Of a DNA stretch of 64,000 nucleotides, positions 56,898 to 64,000 are shown piece by piece. Position numbers and translations under genes: made by a program. The notes under the pieces are model-generated. The model had not been told where the DNA came from and ran no database searches. It worked only from the letters and a program-made list of their open reading frames with translations. Positions within the stretch are counted from its first letter, which is position 1; every line of letters begins with the position of its first letter. Where the stretch lies: positions 124,001-188,000 of the forward strand of contig NZ_MZGX01000008.1 of assembly GCF_002051585.1 (NCBI RefSeq), written 5' to 3'. The stretch comes from Ruminiclostridium hungatei. Its GTDB lineage: Bacteria > Bacillota > Clostridia > Acetivibrionales > DSM-1351.

Positions 56898-57140
56898 TTT
56901 GATCCTACTTTCTTCTTATAGGTCCAAATTATATAATTTTTAGCTTTTGTTACAAAAATCATTATAGCATAGCCTTATGTTAAGCCGCAAACGCCAGCAG
57001 TGGATTTTATACTTTCCTTTGTGAACTATTAACATTTTTTTCTACATTTTAAGAGTATTTTTTTAAGTATTTTTTAAAAGGTTATTTTAATATTAGTATA
57101 GAATTAACTTAAATATAACATTTTACAAAAAGGAGTTCTT

Positions 57141-57569
57141 ATGATCAGTACTATTCTTGTTACCGATGATAACGTACTAGATAATGCAATTCTCAGAAAT
57201 TTTCTCTACAAAGAACACGTAAATATCATTTCAGCTTTAAACGGCAGGGAAGCCCTGGATATGGTGGAAAGCCGCAACGTGGATATAATCATTCTCGACA
57301 TGGTAATGCCCGTTCTGGATGGCTACGGTTTTCTTGAAGAATTCTCAAAGACATCCTATTACAAAGAAATACCTGTAATAGTTGCATCCGGAATCGAAAA
57401 TCACGAGTTGGAAAGGGTTTTTAATTATGACATTTACGATTTCATTTTGAAGCCTTTAAATATGGCCAACAAGTTGTTTTTGATCAATAAGATAAGAAAG
57501 GCGTTGCAATTCAGAAAAATGCTGGTAGCGCTGAAAAAAAGAAATATCGACATAGGTGATATAAAGTAA
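57141..57569 (+). CDS. Receiver-domain response regulator
   Basis: Stand-alone CheY-like receiver (142 residues). Acidic pair in VTDDNVLD (about 9-10), phospho-acceptor in IIILDMVMPVLDGYG, switch Ser in IVASGIENHE, Lys in FILKPL. AAAGGAG site before ATG. The stop lies five bases from the right junction repeat of the murA split, so the tail may have been cut. No histidine kinase nearby. Divergent from the sigma gene. Confidence 0.85.
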   Translation: MISTILVTDDNVLDNAILRNFLYKEHVNIISALNGREALDMVESRNVDIIILDMVMPVLDGYGFLEEFSKTSYYKEIPVIVASGIENHELERVFNYDIYDFILKPLNMANKLFLINKIRKALQFRKMLVALKKRNIDIGDIK

Positions 57570-57918
57570 CGCAACCACCCGGATAGCTTATAGTGACTTT
57601 ACCTTCTCTGGCAAGAAGCGGGCCCATTAATATTATGGAGGATCTCATTTCAGAAGCCAGGCTTTCAGGTACTACGGTAGAAGATATTGCTGTGGAATCG
57701 ATTATTGCAACATTATCTTCTATTTTTACCTTGCAGCCTATGGTCCTGAGTATGTCAATGATAACTTCCACATCACTGAACATGGGACAGTTTTTTATTA
57801 TGTTCTCTCCTCCGTTCAGAATTGTTGCGGCTAATATTGGCAGTACTGAATTTTTTGCCCCTTCGATAGTTATTTCACCTTTGAGCTTCTTACCTCCCTT
57901 TACTATTAATTTGTTCAT
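57511..57918 (-). pseudogene. murA: murA 5' fragment (MurA residues 1-116)
   Basis: N-terminal part of UDP-GlcNAc enolpyruvyl transferase from MNKLIVKGGKKLKGEITIEG and AKNSVLPILAAT to the active-site motif ISYPGGC (Cys116); homology spans 57571-57918. After Cys the frame runs 19 non-homologous codons antisense to the receiver gene and stops at 57511. ATG at 57918 has a GGAGGTG site. Joined to the fragment at 44593-45510 it would give 418 residues, the family length. Confidence 0.85.
57575..57581. repeat. Right 7-bp junction repeat (CCACCCG)
   Basis: Second copy of the repeat at 45506-45512, in the same orientation, at the murA 5' breakpoint. Flanks on the inserted side (TAACGCAA here, TAACACAC at the left copy on the other strand) form an imperfect inverted repeat around it, as in recombinase crossover sites. 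Confidence 0.6.
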
Positions 57919-58354
57919 TATCAAACACACCTCCGTCACGCTGGGACATTATAGATAATTTAAACTGCACGACTTTCCCTCCTTGAATAAAAAACACTTG
58001 AAGTCAGAATATTTTTAACAAAGGCAGCACAGCCGCTGTTGTGCGCATGTGCCAATTATGCGATATATGTTCCCTATGCCCCTGCATTATCATTTTATGT
58101 TTTTTATATTAAATTGTTACTATTAAATATTCCCGGGCGTAAGTGCTGAATCACTGATATACATTACCTTGCAGGGGTTGCTTCAAGATAAGGTCAGCAC
58201 CGGCCCCATTTGAAGGATTTTTGCCTGCTATATGTGTAACTGACATGCCCTCCGCATTAATCGAGGCTTGGAGAGTATGCTCCAAGCCTTAATTAATCAA
58301 CTGCTTTTATTTATTCATCAGAAACTTTTGAACCTGTTAAAACTTTTGAAAGAA
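57919..58354. other. Intergenic region with a strong hairpin
   Basis: 436 bp between murA' and the HEAT-like gene. The only clear element is a 10-bp perfect stem with a 6-base loop (58264-58289, AGGCTTGGAG / CTCCAAGCCT), 65 bases past the HEAT-like gene stop. It lacks a strong T-run but probably ends that transcript. No gene is seen. Confidence 0.5.
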
Positions 58355-58984
58355 CTAAAATATCGCCTTCAATTCTTCTTGTATAAACTGAGATTCATCA
58401 TTTTTTAATATTTCCATTACCGTTGGTAATTTTGTTGAAGATATCCTTTTTAGCAATATAAGTGAAAAAAGTCTTATGTACTCATCTTTGTCTTCTATCT
58501 TGTTATATGCTATTTCTTCAGCGACCTCCGGCACAATTTTACTTAATGCAACTAATGCACTTCTTTGAACATAGTTAATTTTATCATTTGCTAAAATTTT
58601 CAAGTACTGTATTAAAGTCAAATCACCTATTTCGCCAATTAAATCAGCAACCTGCATTCTTGCCCCTGGCAGCAAATGAACAACAGCAGTATCACAAAAT
58701 TCCGGACAATTGGTCAATATTTCACGACATCGTTTAATAACCTTACCAGTGTAATTATCAATTGCAGCTACATCAAGTATTAATGTTAACATTTCTTCAT
58801 ATTGTGATTTTTCTTTAATTCCAGGTAATGTGTTTAAAGCATCTTCTGTTACTGCCAAGAGTTCTTCCCAACTTGGATATCCAGATTCCCAATCGCCATA
58901 ATCTGGTAACCCAGCGTATTCCTCTTTGGTCATGCTTGCCCAATTCCAAAATTTATTCAGTTCACTCCGTAATTTATTTATCAC
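58355..58984 (-). CDS. HEAT-repeat-like putative immunity protein
   Basis: 209-residue all-helical protein with repeated hydrophobic helices (VADLIGEIGDLTLIQYLKIL; VQRSALVALSKIVPEVAEEI), suggesting HEAT-like repeats; no catalytic motif. The GTG at 58984 follows GGAGGT at five bases, giving an independent start, although the frame is fused in phase with Rhs coding sequence upstream. Position directly after an Rhs core remnant fits an immunity protein whose toxin tip was lost; that role is inference. Confidence 0.6.
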   Translation of the reverse strand: MINKLRSELNKFWNWASMTKEEYAGLPDYGDWESGYPSWEELLAVTEDALNTLPGIKEKSQYEEMLTLILDVAAIDNYTGKVIKRCREILTNCPEFCDTAVVHLLPGARMQVADLIGEIGDLTLIQYLKILANDKINYVQRSALVALSKIVPEVAEEIAYNKIEDKDEYIRLFSLILLKRISSTKLPTVMEILKNDESQFIQEELKAIF

Positions 58985-59690
58985 CTTGTACCTCCATGGT
59001 ATTTCTGCCTTGCTGGTTTCTGTGCCTGATGCATTGTAGTAGTGTGTTTCCGATGCGTTTCCAAAGGTATCATAGTAATAGCTGGCCGCTAATGTGCCGT
59101 CTGTTCCTAACAGTGCTGTTACATCCCCATAGCCGTTGTACATGTAACTGTAGGTTTCCTCTTTTGTGTTCCTGTTTTCCCTGGTGGTCACTGTTCAGGC
59201 TGTCATAGCGGTAGGCTGTGGTGCCTTTTTCTTTTCCCTGTATTGTTTCTGTTTTTGTGGTCTGATTTCCTGCTCCGTCATAGGTATATTTGTATTCTTC
59301 CAGGACTGTCCCGTCTTTTTTCTGGTTGGTGAGCTTTTTCAGGCGGTTGTTTTTGTCATATTCATATTTTTCTTCGGTTGCCCCGTCGGGATATTTCACG
59401 CTTTGCCTGTTCCCGTTTGCTTCGTAGGTGTACCCGGTTATTTTCCCTTCTGATATTAAGTATGCCAGCCGTCCTGCCCCATCATATATTTTTGTTGTTT
59501 CGTTGCCTTTTGCATCTGTGGTTTTTTCCGCTGTGCTGCCCTCCGGTACGGTGTATGAAGCTGTCAGTTCGGGAACTGTCTGGCTGTTTACAGGTATGTC
59601 ATATTCATAGGTGCTTTGTGGCGCGCTTTTTGTCTATGGTTTTTGCTATCACCCTGCCTGTTTTCACAAAAGGCCAACGGGATTGTGTTT
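58985..59690 (-). pseudogene. Rhs/YD-repeat protein remnant
   Basis: About 230 codons with classic YD repeats: GKITGYTYEANGNRQSVKYP, KYEYDKNNRLKKLTNQ, YKYTYDGAGNQTTKT, AYRYDSLN and ALLGTDGTLAASYYYDTFGN. One base is missing near 59188, shifting from the AYRYDSLN frame to the frame of TTRENRNTKEE; another shift lies near 59640. The terminal Rhs core (the usual NPYRY...YYDP region) and toxin tip are absent. It ends at IPWRYK, where the HEAT-like gene begins. Confidence 0.8.
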
Positions 59691-59826
59691 TCCCATTGAC
59701 CTATTGGTTGTTACTTTAATCATTTTTTATGGCACTACTTTTGGAGTGCTGGTGTACTGACAGCAGAATTATTATCTAATTAATATTTTGAGTTAACCCT
59801 TGTTTTTAGTATCAAAAAGCATTCTC

Positions 59827-60168
59827 CTATTCAATAAAAATTTCATTGCAACTTATTATTCCCCCAGCTCCTAATGAAGACGTTATTTGAGTTTCTATAC
59901 AATTATCTAACTTTTGAGTTTCAATACTTAAAATAATACTTGCACATCCGTATATTTCTCCATCTAATTTAAAATTTTTAACCCCACTGAATATCAATTT
60001 TATCTGAGGATATATATCCATGCCTTTTGGTGAGGTCTGCATTTTAATAAACATTATAATACCTTCACCTGAAATTACAATCTTATCCACAATGTCATCA
60101 TGAAATGTTGGCCAATATCCATAATCACTCTCTATTTTTTCATGACCTCTAATTAAAAACTTATCCAC
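59827..60168 (-). CDS. Imm50-like immunity protein
   Basis: 113-residue small beta-rich protein with GYWPTFHDDIVDKIVI near residues 17-32, similar to the WPSFHD motif I know from the Imm50 immunity family. GTG start at 60168 with AGGAG nine bases upstream. No intact toxin lies upstream; it follows a broken toxin end across 83 bases. Confidence 0.55.
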   Translation of the reverse strand: MDKFLIRGHEKIESDYGYWPTFHDDIVDKIVISGEGIIMFIKMQTSPKGMDIYPQIKLIFSGVKNFKLDGEIYGCASIILSIETQKLDNCIETQITSSLGAGGIISCNEIFIE

Positions 60169-60251
60169 TGCTTATCACTCCTATAAATATTTATTTTTTG
60201 CATTGTTGACTATTGAACTTATGCCTTTATTAGTTAGTGGCAATTAGTAAT

Positions 60252-60710
60252 TCAATTCATTACTTTTTCTTTATACCCTGGCATTGACCGCATCCAAATA
60301 TCAAATAAAGGCTTAGATATAATAAATGGACCCACTCTAGCTTCTACAGCTTCACCTATTCGGATAGCGCCTTCTTTTAATGCAGGTAATATATATATAT
60401 GGTTTCCAACCTTGCCTGGGAGGCTTTTTGTCCCAATCCCAATCGTGTTCATGTGGAAATTCGTGTTCATCACCTTCATGATTATAATCAGTGTCCTTCT
60501 CTGCCTTTCCGTCAGGCCCGTATTTTCTCTCCTGTTTAACAGTTCCATCAGGATTATAAAGTTTTTCTGTTGAATTGGGATTACCTTCACCAGACAAACC
60601 ACTAGTTGGTGTTTTAACTCCGTTCTTCTCTGTATATGTATCAGGAATCTTGGCAGCATTATTTACATTAGGATTACTCGTCGCACTACTTACATTACTC
60701 CCTATAGTAT
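60252..60710 (-). pseudogene. Broken polymorphic-toxin C-terminal region
   Basis: One frame carries NAAKIPDTYTEKNGVK, then EKLYNPDGTVKQERKYGPDG and DEHEFPHEHDWDWDKKPPRQ, which resembles His/Asp-rich toxin tips after YD-repeat-like spacers. It then meets stop codons near 60352, while a second frame continues with IYILPALKEGAIRIGEAVEA to 60252. Probably a frameshifted 3' end; the 5' part was cut off near the group II intron. Confidence 0.5.
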
Positions 60711-60810
60711 AAAATTACTACGACAAATAAAAATATGGTATATTATGTTTTAAAAAGTTTGTATTACAATAGTTTCATTTTATTGATTTTATGTATATCT
60801 TCTGCAAGGC

Positions 60811-62733
60811 ATCGAGTAGGAGGTAGGTGATTATTTCACCTACCGACCTCTCACACCACCGTACGTACCGTTCGGCATACTGCGGTTCAGACAGGAATTA
60901 ATGTACTAATAGGTATCTTTCAGTTATTGTAGGAAATCCTTGTTTCTTAAGCCTTTCATTGGTTAGGGCTGTCGCAAGTATAGGGCTGTTGGATATTCTC
61001 CAGTAGCCTTTTCTTGTGTTCGCATACTCCCACGCTTTGTAATTTTCAATCCCAAGCTTAACAAGGTTGTCATGTCTGGTCTTGATTTTCTTCCAGCGTT
61101 TCCAGTAGCATATCCTTATCCTTCTCCTGAGCCACTCATCCAACTCTTTTGCCAGCCTCCCCATGTCTGCAATTCCAAAATAGTTCACCCATCCAGTGAT
61201 AATCTGTTTGAGCTTCATAATCCTTTGGTTCACACTCATAGCGTTACTTCTACCCATGGGTTCTTTCAGCTTCGCCTTGAGCTTTCTGACAGATTTGGGG
61301 TGTACTCTTATCCCGGTTCCGCCCTTTTTAAGGTAGAACGAGAATCCAAGAAAATTCAGTTTCCATGGTCTGTCCACCGTGCTCTTCTCTCTGTTGACCT
61401 TGAGTCTCAGTTCCCCTTCGAGATATTTTGTGATGCTTGCCATCACCCTCTCCGCCGCTTTCCTGCTTTTGACGTAGATATTGCAGTCATCCGCGTAGCG
61501 GCAGTATTTCAATCCCCTCTTTGTGAGTTCCTTGTCCAGTTCGTTCAGCATTACGTTGCTCAGAAGCGGCGAAATGTTCCCGCCTTGCGGCGTACCTTCC
61601 TCCGTATCCATGACCACACCGTTTATCATGACGCCTGATTGCAAGTACTTCCTTATTAGGGACAATACCCTGCCGTCTTTTATCGTTTCTGACAGCAGAC
61701 GCATCAGTTTGTCATGGTTTACTGTGTCAAAGTATTTTGCAAGGTCAATGTCTACAGTCCATTTGTAGCCTGCATCTATATATCCCTTGCATTTCCTCAC
61801 GGCTTGGTGGGCATCTCTTCCCGGTCTGAACCCATAGCTGTTGTCTGAAAATTGTCTCTCATAAATGGGGCTTAAAACCTGAGCGGTGGCTTGTTGTATT
61901 ACTCGGTCAAGCACTGTGGGTATTCCCAATAACCTTTTTCCCCCATCTGGCTTAGGTATTTCTACCCTCCTGACAGGTTTGGGACTGTACGTTCCTTCCA
62001 TTATGGCTTGCCTGATTTGGTCTCCATTTTCTTTAAGGAAAGGCAGAAGTTCATCCACCGTCATTCCGTCAATTCCATGTTTCCCTTTGTTTGACTTGAC
62101 CCTCTTGAATGCCTTGTTCATGTTGTCCTGGTCAAGAATTTCCTCAAGCACCCCCATGGCGTACCTTTTTCCACCGTTTGCTTCCTCTTCTGACGTGGAG
62201 GAATTGCTCAACGCTACTGCACTATTTTCGGGTTCCACCCTATCCTCCTGCAGGTAGCCTTCCCAAAGTCTTTCTTCAAAAGACTTATGAAGTTGTCTGT
62301 TTTCGCCGTATTCCCTCGTGTCCTTCAAATTCTTCAAACCTCCTACTGTTCAGTCCTTCCCAGGCTGTACATGTCCATCCTGGTACTATGACCTCTGCTG
62401 ACTTCTCATGATAAATCTTGTTTCAACCGTGATTCAAAATTCATTCCCTCACGTCCATGAGACCTCCGCGGGTAAGCTCGCGCCCCTTCATCCCATCTAC
62501 CTGCCGCATTTACACCGTAAGCTTCGGATAGCTTTGGACTTCGTTTTGTTCTGCAAACTCGTCCGGCTTACATATGCCTTATATGCGGTTTCTATTCGTC
62601 AGGCCGGGATTTTGCCTCCGGCTTCTTTCAGATTCCACCTCGCGATGGACACCCTTGCCCTTGGCTAACGGTTGGTGCTATCAACCCCCGTAACGGACTT
62701 TCACCGTCTAGGTCGCGCGCATGCCGCGCACAC
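60811..62733 (-). mobile_element. Group II intron (bacterial class C-like)
   Basis: 1,923-bp intron. The 5' end GTGTGCG starts at 62733; the 3' end has a domain V-like hairpin with GTACGTACGGTGGTGTGAGAGG and a domain VI helix (GTAGGTGA/TCACCTAC), ending CTCGAT at 60811. It contains one reverse transcriptase ORF without endonuclease domain. It sits just behind a terminator, the usual target of class C introns. Confidence 0.85.
60898..62337 (-). CDS. ltrA: Group II intron reverse transcriptase/maturase
   Basis: Intron-encoded protein of 479 residues. Fingers/palm motifs RRVEIPKPDGGKRLLGIPTV, DIDLAKYFDTVNHD and the catalytic YADD at 281-284; EGTPQGGNISPLLSNVMLNE; then the maturase (GIIM) X domain (KLKQIITGWVNYFGIADMGR). 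It ends at RYLLVH with no HNH endonuclease. The start is uncertain: TTG at 62337 overlaps an AGGAGG site, while TTG at 62328 is spaced better. Confidence 0.9.
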   Translation of the reverse strand: MKNLKDTREYGENRQLHKSFEERLWEGYLQEDRVEPENSAVALSNSSTSEEEANGGKRYAMGVLEEILDQDNMNKAFKRVKSNKGKHGIDGMTVDELLPFLKENGDQIRQAIMEGTYSPKPVRRVEIPKPDGGKRLLGIPTVLDRVIQQATAQVLSPIYERQFSDNSYGFRPGRDAHQAVRKCKGYIDAGYKWTVDIDLAKYFDTVNHDKLMRLLSETIKDGRVLSLIRKYLQSGVMINGVVMDTEEGTPQGGNISPLLSNVMLNELDKELTKRGLKYCRYADDCNIYVKSRKAAERVMASITKYLEGELRLKVNREKSTVDRPWKLNFLGFSFYLKKGGTGIRVHPKSVRKLKAKLKEPMGRSNAMSVNQRIMKLKQIITGWVNYFGIADMGRLAKELDEWLRRRIRICYWKRWKKIKTRHDNLVKLGIENYKAWEYANTRKGYWRISNSPILATALTNERLKKQGFPTITERYLLVH

Positions 62734-62770
62734 AGAAGAAAGGCCACATCAGCCGAAACTGTTGTGACCT
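62734..62770 (-). terminator. Terminator serving as intron target
   Basis: AGGTCAC / GTGGCCT (62741-62747 with 62764-62770, one G-U pair) followed on the minus strand by TTCTTCT (62740-62734), directly before the intron 5' end. It lies about 12 bases after the stop of the gene at 62783. Confidence 0.55.
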
Positions 62771-62782
62771 CTATCAACTAAA

Positions 62783-63151
62783 TTACAATTCAATATTTTT
62801 AACTAACGCACTAATATATTTGTCAATTTTTTCATCACTTAACTCTTTTCCCTCTTCGTCTATTTCTTCTAATTCACTTATGACACTTGCAATACAATCA
62901 CGATATTCCTCACAGTATTTAAATAAATCAGTAAACATAACTGTATTTACCCATTCAAGAAGATGCTCTTCTGAAATTTCCTTCGTTTTTACTTTGTTTA
63001 ACAGCATAATAACATGTTGATGGCACACTTCAATTGTATTGCCTGTATCCGTTTTTGAATTAAATAAGTCTATATTTGAAGCCTCGCTAATCTCGGATTT
63101 CCTTATCTCTAAGTCCCGAAATAATTCTAACTGTTTAAAACTCACAACCAT
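62783..63151 (-). CDS. Putative immunity protein, unknown family
   Basis: 122-residue acidic helical protein, no motif that I recognise. It starts nine bases after the stop of the upstream toxin-like gene, with GAGGTG six bases before the ATG. Coupled position, size and acidity fit an immunity partner, but there is no direct homology. Confidence 0.5.
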   Translation of the reverse strand: MVVSFKQLELFRDLEIRKSEISEASNIDLFNSKTDTGNTIEVCHQHVIMLLNKVKTKEISEEHLLEWVNTVMFTDLFKYCEEYRDCIASVISELEEIDEEGKELSDEKIDKYISALVKNIEL

Positions 63152-63160
63152 TTAAACACC

Positions 63161-64000
63161 TCATTTTATCTTATTTTTGTTATGAACTAAGTTTCCTGCC
63201 GGGTCAAATGTCTCCTTGTACATATCCAGTGTTTCACCATTTGGACTTACTTTCTTATAGTATATAGCCTTAGACCCAGGAACATCACCTGGCTTTGTTG
63301 CTTGCATCATATAATTACCATCAGGTGTTTGTTCCACAATATAGTTCGTATATTTATTAGTTGTCTTATCTTTGAAAAATCCCTTAGCATTTTCTCGAAT
63401 GCTCGCTGGCAAATCGTCAACTGCCTTGATTGCGTCTGCCCTACTTCCAGCATTCATTATAGATTTACTAGAGTTAAGCGTTCCCTCATATGGCAATTTT
63501 ATGCCTCCAGATACTTTGCCAACTACATAAGCTGTAAATACACTCGCATATGCTTGTGACATTTCTGGATCTTGAAAATTAGTAGCCATATTATATTGGA
63601 ATTGTAATGCGGCTTGAAAATTTTCCACCATTTTTTGAGGCTCATTAATTGTGATTAAAGAAACTGCTGCCCCCCACACTAAAGTGCTATTTGAACTTCT
63701 CTGTATATCTATGAGAGATTCTATTCTATCAGTGGCACTCATGTTATTGTATGAAAAAGCAAGTGCAAGTGCGTTTAATGCTGTACTACTAGTCCCACCC
63801 CCATTTCCTACAGCCATAGTTGACTTATTTGCATTTATTGAAGATAGATTTGCAAGCGCCATGTAGCTGCTCACCTGAGCCACTTGATTTGTCAAAGTGC
63901 TCATTTGTGCGCTCGATGCGGCTGGAACCGGCACCTTGGGTGTCACTGTCACAGGTGCTGATGTGGGTATATCACTTTTTATATTCACTTTTTGAACTGC
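63161..64000 (-). CDS. C-terminal part of a polymorphic toxin-like protein (5' end outside window)
   Basis: 280 codons open to the right edge. N-terminal part is Pro/Val/Ala-rich, then helical. The C-terminus NYMMQATKPGDVPGSKAIYY followed by KKVSPNGETLDMYKETFDPA and GNLVHNKNKIK resembles a tip found on many polymorphic toxins. The GTG at 63988 has no ribosome site and the frame continues upstream, so the true start is beyond 64000. Activity not assigned. Confidence 0.6.
   Translation of the reverse strand, partial: AVQKVNIKSDIPTSAPVTVTPKVPVPAASSAQMSTLTNQVAQVSSYMALANLSSINANKSTMAVGNGGGTSSTALNALALAFSYNNMSATDRIESLIDIQRSSNSTLVWGAAVSLITINEPQKMVENFQAALQFQYNMATNFQDPEMSQAYASVFTAYVVGKVSGGIKLPYEGTLNSSKSIMNAGSRADAIKAVDDLPASIRENAKGFFKDKTTNKYTNYIVEQTPDGNYMMQATKPGDVPGSKAIYYKKVSPNGETLDMYKETFDPAGNLVHNKNKIK

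Noticed and set aside
1-64000. CRISPR array, rRNA or tRNA genes, prophage
   Set aside because: No regularly spaced repeats, no rRNA or tRNA-like sequences and no phage structural genes were seen in a reading by eye; a tRNA scan was not possible.

Overview
The window is a low-GC, spore-forming, flagellated Clostridia chromosome. The fla/che gene order, a FliY with a CheC-like domain, the spoIIGA-sigE-sigG cluster and the murT-gatD pair suggest a Ruminiclostridium-type (Clostridium cluster III) organism. The genus is inference; no rRNA or species marker is present.

Left part (1-28.5 kb, all minus strand): one long flagellar and chemotaxis operon. Read in transcription order it is flgB, flgC, fliE, fliF, fliG, fliH, fliI, fliJ, motE-like, fliK, flgD, a TIGR02530-type gene, flgE, flbD, fliL, fliM, fliY, cheY, fliO, fliP, fliQ, fliR, flhB, flhA, flhF, flhG, a PilZ gene, cheB, cheA, cheW and cheC (cut by the left edge). 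Together these encode the basal body, C-ring, export gate and ATPase, hook assembly, polar placement, a c-di-GMP brake and the adaptation arm of chemotaxis. A promoter candidate lies upstream of flgB.

Middle (28.6-45.5 kb, minus strand): housekeeping genes trmFO, topA, dprA and comM, then an intergenic stretch with a foldable RNA candidate and gene debris, an ICMT-like methyltransferase under a 32-bp ArsR-like palindrome, nrdR, the sporulation cluster sigG, sigE and spoIIGA, and the division genes ftsZ, ftsA, sbp and ftsQ. The upstream neighbour of ftsQ is only the 3' part of murA.

45.5-57.6 kb: about 12.07 kb that separates the two halves of murA. It begins with the decayed C-terminal half of a small serine recombinase. 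It then carries an orphan glycosyltransferase, murT-gatD, a T-box-controlled DAHP synthase, a lytic transglycosylase, coaE, polA, an anti-sigma/ECF sigma pair and a receiver protein. The 5' part of murA follows at 57.6-57.9 kb in the same orientation. The two parts meet at the catalytic PGGC motif. Joined, they would give a normal MurA of 418 residues directly upstream of ftsQ. This is the most unusual structure in the window.

Right end (58-64 kb): a polymorphic-toxin graveyard. It holds an Rhs/YD-repeat remnant abutting a HEAT-like putative immunity gene, an Imm50-like gene, a frameshifted toxin tail, a 1.9-kb group II intron (IIC-like, inserted after a terminator), and a toxin/immunity gene pair cut by the right edge.
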